Source: an uncultured Massilia sp.
Lineage (GTDB): Bacteria; Pseudomonadota; Gammaproteobacteria; Burkholderiales; Burkholderiaceae
DNA length: 64,000 nucleotides
Direction: 5' to 3'
Assembly: GCA_946481275.1 (NCBI GenBank)
Contig: CAMLMV010000015.1
Span: 62,001 to 126,000 of the forward strand
Positions 25,128-32,883 of the stretch are shown here, in pieces. The notes under the pieces were generated by a model, which worked only from the letters and a program-made list of their open reading frames with translations, made no database searches and was not told the origin of the DNA. The position numbers and the translations under genes are program-made. How positions within the stretch are numbered: the stretch's first letter is position 1; every line of letters begins with the position of its first letter.

Positions 25128-26431
25128 AAGCCGCCCTGCTCGCCCTGTACGCGGTCCTGATCGCGTTCGCGTGCGTGGTCCCGCGCGCGAGCGCGGACGC
25201 GCAGGCCGCCACGCACCCGGTCTCGACACCTGCGCCCGCGGCACGGCAGGTGCTCGTGATGCTGCGCATGCCGTCGCCGCACTTCCGGCCCGACGGCGCC
25301 TACGGCGGCGGCTACACGGAGGACGGCACCCGCGCCGCGCGCCGCCGCGTCGCGCGCGATCTCGCCGCCACGTACGGCCTGCGCGTCGTCGACGACTGGC
25401 CGATGCCCGCCATCGGCATCGACTGCTTCCTGATGGAGGACACGGGCACGGGCCCCGTCGACCGCCTGCTCGACACGCTCGCGCACGACCCGCGCGTCGC
25501 CTGGGCCCAGGCCATCCAGGACTACCACGGCCTGGCCGAAGGCGACCCGCTGCTGCCCGTGCAGCCGGCCGCGCACGCGTGGCAACTGGCCGCGCTGCAC
25601 CGCGCCGGCACGGGACGCGGCGTGACGGTGGCCGTGATCGACAGCGGCGTCGACGCGACCCACCCCGACCTCGACGGCCAGATCAAACTGCGGCGCAACT
25701 TCGTCGATGCGTATCCGGACGGCGCGGAAGCCCATGGCACGGCCGTCGCCGGCATCATCGCGGCGCGCGAAGGCAATGGCCTGGGCATCGCGGGCGTCGC
25801 GCCCGGGGCAAAACTGCTGGCCCTGCGCGCGTGCTGGGAGACGGCCGGGCCGCCCGCCCGCTGCAACAGCTTCACGCTGGGCAAGGCGATCAATTTTGCG
25901 CTGATGAGCGATGCGCGCGTCATCAACATGAGCCTCGGCGGCCCGCGCGACCGGCTGCTGGAGGCCCTGCTGGACGCGGCCCTCGCACGGGGCGTGACGC
26001 TCGTCGGCGCGGCCGATCCGGCCCAGCCCGACGGTGGCTTTCCCGCGTCGCATCCCGGTGTGATCGCGGTGGCGTCCGACACGCAGCGCGCGCCGCCGCC
26101 CGGATCGCTGCGCGCGCCGGGGACGGACGTGCCCACGTCGCTGCCGGGCGCGCGTTGGGGCATGGTGTCCGGCTCGTCGTACGCGTCGGCCCACGTGGCG
26201 GGGCTCGCGGCGCTCGTGCTGGAACTGCGACCCGGCACGACGCCGGCGAAATTACGGGCCGACCTCGACGGCGGCGCACGGGTGCTGCCCGCCGCGCTGG
26301 CGTCGAATCGCGGACAAGCTGGTAGCATAGACGCCTGCGCGGCCATTGCGCGCGCCGCCGGAGCCTGTTTTTGCCTATGCCCATCGACGACCACGACCGC
26401 CAGCCTTCCCTCCCCGCGCCCGCCGCACTGA
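25124..26431 (+). CDS. S8-family subtilisin-like serine peptidase, secreted
   Basis: The start is GTG 25124, overlapping the anti-sigma stop (GTGA), giving 435 residues. A signal peptide (ALLALYAVLIAFACVVP) is followed by a propeptide-like region (VLVMLRMPS to WAQAI) and the catalytic domain. Triad: Asp in AVIDSGVDATHPDL (about residue 172), His in EAHGTAVAG (about 203), Ser in SGSSYASAHVAG (about 351). Two oddities are visible: the oxyanion-hole motif usually AGN reads AAD, and the Ser motif lacks the usual proline (SAH, not APH). Both leave activity plausible but unusual. It is co-transcribed with the sigma and anti-sigma genes. Confidence 0.87.
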   Translation: MKAALLALYAVLIAFACVVPRASADAQAATHPVSTPAPAARQVLVMLRMPSPHFRPDGAYGGGYTEDGTRAARRRVARDLAATYGLRVVDDWPMPAIGIDCFLMEDTGTGPVDRLLDTLAHDPRVAWAQAIQDYHGLAEGDPLLPVQPAAHAWQLAALHRAGTGRGVTVAVIDSGVDATHPDLDGQIKLRRNFVDAYPDGAEAHGTAVAGIIAAREGNGLGIAGVAPGAKLLALRACWETAGPPARCNSFTLGKAINFALMSDARVINMSLGGPRDRLLEALLDAALARGVTLVGAADPAQPDGGFPASHPGVIAVASDTQRAPPPGSLRAPGTDVPTSLPGARWGMVSGSSYASAHVAGLAALVLELRPGTTPAKLRADLDGGARVLPAALASNRGQAGSIDACAAIARAAGACFCLCPSTTTTASLPSPRPPH

Positions 26432-27096
26432 AACCCGTCGCGGGCGCGTTCGCATGTCTTGTCGCCGCCTTCGCCGCGGCGCCGGGCGCATTCGCCCAAA
26501 CCAGCGCCGACCTCTCCGTCGTGTCCGAATACGCCGTGCGCGGCCTCTCGCTGGGCCGGCAGGCCGCCCCGCAGCTGCGCGTGGACCACGACTTCGACGG
26601 CGGCTGGTATGCCGGCACCTTCGGCACGCCCATCTCGCTGTATGGCCGCGGCCAGGGCCTGCTGATCGTCTACGGCGGCCGCGCGCTGCCGCTGACGACG
26701 CGGCTGTCGTGGGATGCCGGCGTCACGCGCACGATCTACCTGCGCAACCACGAAGTCGATTACCACGAGTTCTATGCCGGCCTCACGTACGACCGTGTCA
26801 ACGCCCGCCTCTCTTATTCGCCCGCCTACTACGGTTCCGGCCAGACGGTCTACCTCGACCTGAACGGCGGCATCCCGCTGGGCGAACGCGTGGCGCTGGC
26901 CCTGCATGCCGGCGTGCTGCACCCGCTGGACGGCGATTACCGCTGGGGCGACGGCGATCGCGCCGACATGCGCGCCACGCTCGCGTACGACACGGGCGAC
27001 TGGCGCCTGCAGGCCGGCCTGCAGGCCGTGCACGGGTCGGCCAACGGCTTTTCCCGCGCCCGCGCCCTGTTCGCCGGCGCCAACCTGCGCTTTTGA
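26377..27096 (+). CDS. TIGR02001-type outer-membrane beta-barrel protein
   Basis: From the ATG at 26377 the 239-residue protein has a signal peptide ending in AAAPGAFAQ. The mature part opens TSADLSVVSEYAVRGLSLGR, typical of the TIGR02001/Gcw_chp family, and ends with an aromatic-terminated strand (ARALFAGANLRF), the mark of outer-membrane barrels. Alternating strands such as YYGSGQTVYLDLNGG support a porin-like barrel. The start overlaps the last 55 bases of the subtilase gene, so it belongs to the same operon. Function in the family is unknown. Confidence 0.78.
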   Translation: MPIDDHDRQPSLPAPAALKPVAGAFACLVAAFAAAPGAFAQTSADLSVVSEYAVRGLSLGRQAAPQLRVDHDFDGGWYAGTFGTPISLYGRGQGLLIVYGGRALPLTTRLSWDAGVTRTIYLRNHEVDYHEFYAGLTYDRVNARLSYSPAYYGSGQTVYLDLNGGIPLGERVALALHAGVLHPLDGDYRWGDGDRADMRATLAYDTGDWRLQAGLQAVHGSANGFSRARALFAGANLRF

Positions 27097-27111
27097 TACG
27101 TGCGGTTCGAT

Positions 27112-27141
27112 TGAACCTTGGGCGGGAACGAGGGCATTAAC
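27112..27141 (+). promoter_or_regulatory. ECF-type promoter matching that of the sigma gene
   Basis: TGAACCTTGG at 27112 and ATTAAC at 27136 repeat the elements seen at 23866 and 23890 with exactly the same 24-bp offset; GGG directly before the second element and AC in it are also shared. The ATG of the lipoprotein gene lies 28 bp after the second element. This suggests that the ECF sigma factor encoded 3 kb upstream also transcribes the next gene. Confidence 0.6.
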
Positions 27142-27168
27142 ATCGTCCCCTTCCCATGAGGTGCAACC

Positions 27169-28266
27169 ATGAACCTGCAATCGAATCCGGCCGTCCGCCT
27201 CCTGTGCGGCATCGTGCTCGGCGCCGCCCTCGCGGCCTGCGGCGGCGGCGACGACCACCCGATGACGTCGCCACCCGTCGTCATGCCGCCCGTGATCACG
27301 AGCGCCTTCACCACCACGGCCCTCGTCACCGACCAGTCCAGCGGCGCGGCCCATACCGACACCCACCTCGTCAACGCGTGGGGCCTCGCGTTCAACCCGA
27401 CGGCCTTCGTCTGGGTCGCCAACAACGGTACGGCGACGTCGACGCTGTACGACGGCAACGGCGTGCCGCAGACGCTCGTCGTCGCGGTCCCCGCCGGCGT
27501 CACCGGCATCGTGTACAACGGCAGCCAGGACTTCAAGGTCACGCAGAACGGCGTGACGGGCGCCAGCCCGTTCATCTTCGTGGGCGAGACGGGCACGGTA
27601 TCGGGCTGGTCGCCGGCAGTGAACCGCACGAACGCCGTGACGGCCGTCGACACGGGCGGCAGCGCCGTCTATAAAGGCCTCGCCATCGCCGCGTTCTCGG
27701 GCGCGAACTACCTGTACGCGGCCGACTTCCGCAACAACCGCATCGACGTCTACAACGCCAGCTTCCAGAAAGCGACGCTGCCGGGCGGCTTCACCGATCC
27801 GAACCTGCCGGCGGGCTACGGACCGTTCGGCATCCAGGCCATCGGCGACCGCATCTACGTGGCGTATGCCCAGCGCGAGACGGGCGGCAACGACGAGGTC
27901 AAGGGCGCGGGCCTCGGCGTAGTCGACGTGTACGACACGGGCGGCGTCTTCCTGCACCGGCTGGCGGCGGGCGGCGCGCTGAATGCGCCGTGGGGCATGG
28001 CGCTGGCGCCGGCGCACTTCGGGGACTTCAGCAATGCGGTACTGGTCGCGAACTTCGGCGACGGCAGGATCAACGCCTACAACCCGTCCAACGGCGCATT
28101 CGTCGGCACGTTGTCGAAGGCCGACCGCACGCCCATCGTCATCGACGGCCTGTGGGGCATCGCGTTCGGCAACGGCGTGCAGAACCAGCCGACGAACACG
28201 CTGTTCTACACGGCGGGGCCGAACGACGAGTCGCACGGCATCTACGGGAGGATCGACTTGCAATAA
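27169..28266 (+). CDS. TIGR03118-family lipoprotein, predicted beta-propeller
   Basis: The 365-residue protein starts with a lipoprotein leader; the lipobox is LAAC at residues 21-24 followed by GGGDD. The mature part has repeated blades of the NHL/SMP-30 kind, for example HLVNAWGLAFNPTAFVWVAN, LYAADFRNNRIDVYN and LVANFGDGRINAYNPSNGAF, matching the TIGR03118 family. Its role is unknown; surface or periplasmic binding of a ligand or protein is likely. It has its own ECF-like promoter matching that of the upstream sigma gene, so it is probably part of that regulon. Confidence 0.8.
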   Translation: MNLQSNPAVRLLCGIVLGAALAACGGGDDHPMTSPPVVMPPVITSAFTTTALVTDQSSGAAHTDTHLVNAWGLAFNPTAFVWVANNGTATSTLYDGNGVPQTLVVAVPAGVTGIVYNGSQDFKVTQNGVTGASPFIFVGETGTVSGWSPAVNRTNAVTAVDTGGSAVYKGLAIAAFSGANYLYAADFRNNRIDVYNASFQKATLPGGFTDPNLPAGYGPFGIQAIGDRIYVAYAQRETGGNDEVKGAGLGVVDVYDTGGVFLHRLAAGGALNAPWGMALAPAHFGDFSNAVLVANFGDGRINAYNPSNGAFVGTLSKADRTPIVIDGLWGIAFGNGVQNQPTNTLFYTAGPNDESHGIYGRIDLQ

Positions 28267-28283
28267 GCGACATGCAGTAAGCG

Positions 28284-29573
28284 TCAGAGGAAGGAGGCGA
28301 ACATGGCGACCGTCGCCGCCGCCATCACGCCCGTGCACAGCCAGCCCATGGCGCGCAGGCGCGGCGCGATCGTCAGGTTGCCCATGATGCGGGGGCTCGA
28401 CGCGACCAGCATCATGATCGCCATCACGGGCACGGCGATGACGCCGTTCAGCACCGCGCTCCAGTACAGCGCCTTGATCGGATCGATTGGCATGAAGTTG
28501 ATGCCGACGCCCGCGAGGGTGGCGACGATGATGATGCCGTAGAACTTGCGCGCGGCCGAAAACTCCGCGCCCAGGCTGCTCTTCCAGTGGAACGTGCCGG
28601 CCATCGCATACGCGGCGGAACCGGCCAGCACGGGGATCGCGAGCAGGCCCGTGCCGACGATGCCGAGCGCGAACAGGACGAACGCGAGTTCGCCCGCCAC
28701 GGGTTTCAGCGCCGACGCGGCCTGCGCCGACGACTGGATGTCGTGCACACCCTGCGCGTGCAGGGTGGCCGCGGTGGTGAGCATGATGAAGAATGCGACG
28801 CCGTTCGACACGGCCATGCCCACCAGCGTGTCGAAGCGGATGCGGCGGAACTGGCCCCTGGCCTGGGCGGGCGCGCGCCGCAGCGGCTCCGCGGCATCGT
28901 CCGCGCGCAGCTCTTCCACTTCCTGCGACGCCTGCCAGAAGAACAGGTAGGGACTGATCGTCGTGCCGAACACGGCGACGATCGTCGTGAGGTAGTCCTT
29001 GTTCCACGCCACATGCGGCCACACGGTGGACTTCAACACGACGCCCCACGGCACGCGGACGACGAACACGGTGGCCACGTACGCGAGCAGCACGAGCGTG
29101 AGCCACTTGAGCAGGTTCACGTAGCGCTGGTAAGGGATGAAGACCTGCAGCAGCACGGACAGCACGCCGAAGCCGACGGCATACCACAGCGGCCGGCCGG
29201 GCACGACGAGCGACATCGCCTCGCCCATCGCCGCCACGTCGGCCGCGATGTTGATGACGTTCGCGACGAGCAGCAGGCCCACGATGCCCCACACGACCCG
29301 GCGCGGCGCATAGCGCTGCAGGTTGGTGGCGAGCCCGCGCCCCGTCACGCGGCCGATGTTGGCGCTGATGACCTGGATGGCGGCCATCAGCGGATACGTC
29401 AGCAGCAGTGTCCACAGCAGGTTGAACCCGAACTGGGCGCCGGCCTGCGAATACGTGGCGATGCCGCTCGGGTCGTCGTCGGCCGCGCCGGTGATCAGGC
29501 CCGGACCCAGCTTCGACAGCCAGGTCGAGGCTTCCGGCGACGGCGGTACGATGGTGGTCTCCTCGTTTTCCAT
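28284..29573 (-). CDS. Nramp-family metal transporter with altered metal-site motifs
   Basis: The protein has about 429 residues and 11 membrane helices. Helix 1 carries GAADDDPSGIATYSQAG, where canonical Nramp transporters have DPGN. The helix 6 motif normally MPH reads GTTISPYLFFWQASQEVEEL. These changes at the metal-binding site place it outside the classical Mn/Fe transporters, in a clade of unclear specificity (Mg-type NRMT or other). Starts at 29573, 29582 and 29585 are all possible; none has a strong ribosome-binding site. It lies 75 bp after the DUF885 gene and may be co-transcribed. Confidence 0.82.
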   Translation of the reverse strand: MENEETTIVPPSPEASTWLSKLGPGLITGAADDDPSGIATYSQAGAQFGFNLLWTLLLTYPLMAAIQVISANIGRVTGRGLATNLQRYAPRRVVWGIVGLLLVANVINIAADVAAMGEAMSLVVPGRPLWYAVGFGVLSVLLQVFIPYQRYVNLLKWLTLVLLAYVATVFVVRVPWGVVLKSTVWPHVAWNKDYLTTIVAVFGTTISPYLFFWQASQEVEELRADDAAEPLRRAPAQARGQFRRIRFDTLVGMAVSNGVAFFIMLTTAATLHAQGVHDIQSSAQAASALKPVAGELAFVLFALGIVGTGLLAIPVLAGSAAYAMAGTFHWKSSLGAEFSAARKFYGIIIVATLAGVGINFMPIDPIKALYWSAVLNGVIAVPVMAIMMLVASSPRIMGNLTIAPRLRAMGWLCTGVMAAATVAMFASFL

Positions 29574-29648
29574 GAAGACCATCATGCACCCATGTGCGCG
29601 GGCGATATGTACGGTTGCGCACACTGTGCAGGCGCGGTAATGCTCAGG

Positions 29649-31454
29649 TCATTTTTCGGCCGCGATCCACTTCTCCACCTGCGCCTGCAGAATGGGCAAC
29701 GGCAGCGTCCCATCCCCCAGCACCACCTCGTGGAATTTCGCGAAGCTGAACTTCGGTCCCAGCGCCTTCTGCGCCCGGGCCCGCAGGTCGAGGATCTTCA
29801 GCGCGCCCACCTTGTACGCCAGCGCCTGGCCCGGCCACACCATGTAGCGCTCGACCTGGTTCGACGCGCGCGCCTCGTTGTAGCCCAGGTTGTCCATCAT
29901 GTACTTGACCGCCTGCTCGCGCGACCAGCCCTGCGCGTGCATGCCCGTGTCGACGACGAGGCGCACGGCGCGCAGCAGTTCGTCGTTCAGGTGGCCGTAA
30001 TACGCGGACGGGTCGTCGTACAGGCCGAAGTCGCGGCCCAGGGTCTCGCAGTACAGCGCCCAGCCTTCCGTGTAGGCGGCGGCGCTCGGGTGCTCCGTGA
30101 AGAACTTGCGGAAGTCCGGCAGCGGCAGCTCCTTCAGCAGCGCCGCGTGCAGGTGGTGGCCCGGCACGCCCTCGTGGAGCAATAAACTCGTCATGCCGAC
30201 CGTGCTGTACTCCTTCGGGTCGTTGACGACGGCCCAGAACACGCCCGGATGCGAACCGTCGGCGGCGACGGGCGTGTAGTGGTCGGATGCCGTGGCGCGC
30301 GTCAGTTCGGGCTCCAGCTGGATGTCCAGCTTCGCCTTCGGCAGCAGGCTGAAATACTGCGGCAGTTTCGCTTCGACGACGCCGTAGATGGCGCGGTAGC
30401 GGTCCAGCACTTCCTGGTCGGTCTTGAACGGCTTGAAGCGCGGCTGCGCGGCCACCCATTGCGGGAAGGTTTTCAATGGGCCGTCATAGCCCAGCTTCGG
30501 CGCCAGCGTCGCCATCTGCTGCTGGATGCGCGCCACTTCCTTTTCGCCCAGCGCGTGGATCTCGGCCGGCGTCAGGTCGAGGTTCGTGTTGTTGCGGATG
30601 CGGGCCTGGTACCACGCGGCGCCGTCCGGCAGCGCGCCATAGCCGGCCGTCGTCCGGCCCGCGGGCAGGTAATCCTTCTCGAGGTAGGTGTTCAGGCGTG
30701 CGAGCGCGGCGTCGATCTTTTGCGCGGCCTGGCGGTAGCCGGCCGTGAGCGATTTTTTATCGGCGTCGGAGAAGCCGGCCGGCAGGTTCCTGATCGGCGT
30801 GTAGAAGATGCTCGCCTCGGGATCGGTCGCGGCCAGCTGGCGGAACTGCGGCAGCATCTTCGCCGTGATCGCCTTCGGCTGCACGACGCCCTTTTTCACG
30901 CCCTCCTTCATGTTGACGATGGCCTGGTCGATCCATGCCGGGAGCTGCTCCAGCCGCGACAGGTACGCGCGGTACTGGGCGGGCGTACCCAGCGGCTGCG
31001 AGCCCGTGCCGCTCGCATAGTTGGCCAGGTTGCTCGGGATGTTGTCGAAGTGGTTCAGCGGCAGCAGGTGCTCGGGGAAGCGCGCGAGGTCGAGCTGGGC
31101 GCGGATCTCGAAGGCGAGGATGTCGTAGTTCAGGCGCGCTTTTTCGGACAGGTGCGTCTTGTCGATCTTCTGCAGGTCGTCCAGCAGCCTGTGATTCTGC
31201 GACATATAGCGGGCGCGGACCTTCGGGTCGATCGCCATGCCGATCTGGTCGTCGTAGCGGCTGTCGCCGTTCGCGGTCGCGTACAGCAGCGGGTCGAAGC
31301 GCGCGCGCGCATCGTAGAAGCGGGCGGCGACGCGGTCGACCTGGCGTTCGGCGGACGAGGCGGATACGGTGGTTGCGGCAGCGTGGGCGGACAGGATAGG
31401 TGCGCCGGCGGACAGCAAAGCCGCGAGGATGGCGGCGTTCATCGTGCGATTCAT
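29649..31454 (-). CDS. DUF885-family zinc metallopeptidase, exported
   Basis: This 601-residue protein starts at an ATG with GGAG upstream and has a signal peptide (AILAALLSAGAPILSAHAA). The body matches DUF885 proteins. The zinc site HEGVPGHH (about residue 421) has the HExxxHH-like arrangement of the family, and the downstream EGWALYCE supplies the glutamate ligand. Relatives are thought to be periplasmic carboxypeptidase-like enzymes. It is divergent from the ammonium transporter, and an Nramp gene follows. Confidence 0.85.
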   Translation of the reverse strand: MNRTMNAAILAALLSAGAPILSAHAAATTVSASSAERQVDRVAARFYDARARFDPLLYATANGDSRYDDQIGMAIDPKVRARYMSQNHRLLDDLQKIDKTHLSEKARLNYDILAFEIRAQLDLARFPEHLLPLNHFDNIPSNLANYASGTGSQPLGTPAQYRAYLSRLEQLPAWIDQAIVNMKEGVKKGVVQPKAITAKMLPQFRQLAATDPEASIFYTPIRNLPAGFSDADKKSLTAGYRQAAQKIDAALARLNTYLEKDYLPAGRTTAGYGALPDGAAWYQARIRNNTNLDLTPAEIHALGEKEVARIQQQMATLAPKLGYDGPLKTFPQWVAAQPRFKPFKTDQEVLDRYRAIYGVVEAKLPQYFSLLPKAKLDIQLEPELTRATASDHYTPVAADGSHPGVFWAVVNDPKEYSTVGMTSLLLHEGVPGHHLHAALLKELPLPDFRKFFTEHPSAAAYTEGWALYCETLGRDFGLYDDPSAYYGHLNDELLRAVRLVVDTGMHAQGWSREQAVKYMMDNLGYNEARASNQVERYMVWPGQALAYKVGALKILDLRARAQKALGPKFSFAKFHEVVLGDGTLPLPILQAQVEKWIAAEK

Positions 31455-31535
31455 GGGTCTCCTTCGTGAGGTTATTGCTTAACAGCATACTACGATTGCC
31501 GGATCGACCACACCTCCCCATTTTGGCGCAAATAC

Positions 31536-31550
31536 GCACCGCAACAGTGC
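31536..31550. promoter_or_regulatory. NtrC-type enhancer site upstream of the ammonium transporter
   Basis: GCACC-GCAAC-AGTGC fits the NtrC consensus GCACY-N5-RGTGC without mismatch. It lies about 80 bp upstream of the sigma-54 promoter candidate, a normal enhancer distance. Further half sites (GTGCAC around 31553 and 31596) surround it. Confidence 0.6.
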
Positions 31551-31613
31551 TTGTGCACGCTTGCGGGGCAACCCATCCGGCATGCCCGCTGGGAGTGCAC
31601 CTCTTCACCAAAT

Positions 31614-31629
31614 TGGAACGTTTATTGCT
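31614..31629 (+). promoter_or_regulatory. Sigma-54 promoter of the ammonium transporter gene
   Basis: TGGAACG-TTTA-TTGCT matches the -24/-12 consensus TGGCACG-N4-TTGCW at all but one position, with GG and GC separated by exactly 10 bp. Transcription would start near 31640, 35 bases before the start codon. Together with the NtrC site this indicates nitrogen-limitation control. Confidence 0.75.
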
Positions 31630-31636
31630 ACCAAGA

Positions 31637-31665
31637 AGTGCAATCAGACCAACTTGCACTTTTTT
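31637..31665 (+). promoter_or_regulatory. Hairpin plus T run directly before the amt ribosome-binding site
   Basis: AGTGCAA and TTGCACT form a perfect 7-bp inverted repeat with a 10-nt loop, followed by five T residues and then the GGAG of the transporter gene. It looks like a weak terminator or an operator at the transcription start. Which it is cannot be decided from sequence. Confidence 0.45.
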
Positions 31666-31674
31666 GGAGTACGC

Positions 31675-32880
31675 ATGGATGCATTCAAAAGCGGAGCGGA
31701 CGCGCTCTTCATCTTGCTCGGCGGGATCATGATCCTGGCGATGCACGCCGGCTTCGCCTTCCTCGAACTGGGCACGGTACGCCGCAAGAACCAGGTCAAC
31801 GCGCTGGTGAAAATCCTGATCGACTTCGCCGTCTCGACCATCGCCTACTTCTTCGTCGGCTATGGCATCGCCTACGGCATCCACTTCATGGGCGCCACGA
31901 GCACCCTCGTCGCCAAGAACGGCTACGAACTGGTGAAGTTCTTCTTCCTGCTGACGTTCGCCGCCGCGATCCCCGCCATCATCTCGGGTGGCATCGCCGA
32001 ACGCGCCAAATTCCACCCGCAGATGGCCGCGACCGCCCTGCTCGTGGGCCTCGTCTATCCGCTGTTCGAAGGCATCGCCTGGAACAACCGCTTCGGCATC
32101 CAGGACTGGCTCGCATCCAGCTTCGGCGCGTCGTTCCACGACTTCGCCGGCTCCGTCGTGGTGCACGCCGTCGGCGGCTGGGCCGCGCTGCCGGCCGTGC
32201 TGCTGCTGGGCGCGCGCCGCGGCCGCTACACCAAGGATGGCCGCATCTCGGCGCACCCGCCGTCGAACATCCCGTTCCTCGCGCTGGGCGCGTGGATCCT
32301 CACCGTCGGCTGGTTCGGCTTCAACGTGATGAGCGCGCAGACGCTGGACAAGATGAACGGCCTCGTCGCCGTCAACTCGCTGATGGCCCTCGTGGGCGGC
32401 ACGCTGACGGCCTTCGTGCTGGGCAAGAACGACCCGGGCTTCGTCTACAACGGCCCGCTGGCCGGTCTCGTCGCCGTGTGCGCCGGATCGGACCTGATGC
32501 ATCCGATGGGTGCCCTCGTGACGGGCGCGATCGCGGGCGCGATCTTCGTCGTGATGTTCACGCTGGCGCAGAACCGCTGGAAGATCGACGACGTGCTGGG
32601 CGTATGGCCCCTGCACGGCCTGTGCGGCGCGTGGGGCGGCATCGCGACCGGCATCTTCGGCAGCCAGGCGCTGGGGGGACTGGGCGGCGTGTCGCTCGCG
32701 TCGCAGATCGTCGGCACCCTGCTGGGCGTCGCCATCGCCGGCATCGGCGGCATCATCGTCTATGGCTTGTTGAAGGCGACCGTCGGGCTGCGCCTGGACG
32801 CCGAACAGGAATTCGACGGCGCCGACCTGGCCATCCACCGCATCAGCGCCACGCCGGAACGCGAAACCACGTTCCAGTAA
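31675..32880 (+). CDS. amtB: Ammonium transporter (Amt family)
   Basis: The ATG at 31675 follows GGAG by five bases and gives 401 residues. Eleven membrane helices are expected. Signatures include GFAFLELGTVRRKNQ in helix 1, FHDFAGSVVVHAVGGWAALP with the first pore histidine, and GVWPLHGLCGAWGGIATGIF with the second. The protein conducts ammonium across the inner membrane. No glnK gene is next to it, unlike many amtB loci. The sigma-54/NtrC promoter elements upstream fit induction under nitrogen limitation, matching the nitrate and pyrimidine genes in the window. Confidence 0.95.
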   Translation: MDAFKSGADALFILLGGIMILAMHAGFAFLELGTVRRKNQVNALVKILIDFAVSTIAYFFVGYGIAYGIHFMGATSTLVAKNGYELVKFFFLLTFAAAIPAIISGGIAERAKFHPQMAATALLVGLVYPLFEGIAWNNRFGIQDWLASSFGASFHDFAGSVVVHAVGGWAALPAVLLLGARRGRYTKDGRISAHPPSNIPFLALGAWILTVGWFGFNVMSAQTLDKMNGLVAVNSLMALVGGTLTAFVLGKNDPGFVYNGPLAGLVAVCAGSDLMHPMGALVTGAIAGAIFVVMFTLAQNRWKIDDVLGVWPLHGLCGAWGGIATGIFGSQALGGLGGVSLASQIVGTLLGVAIAGIGGIIVYGLLKATVGLRLDAEQEFDGADLAIHRISATPERETTFQ

Positions 32881-32883
32881 CGC

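Noticed and set aside
25522..29622. Antisense open frame of more than 1,300 codons across the subtilase-to-Nramp region
   Set aside because: It crosses several confident genes on both strands, has low-complexity composition and shows family motifs only where it shadows real genes.
29574..29648. Metal-sensing riboswitch before the Nramp gene
   Set aside because: The 75-bp gap after the DUF885 gene is too short and shows no yybP-ykoY or M-box type core.
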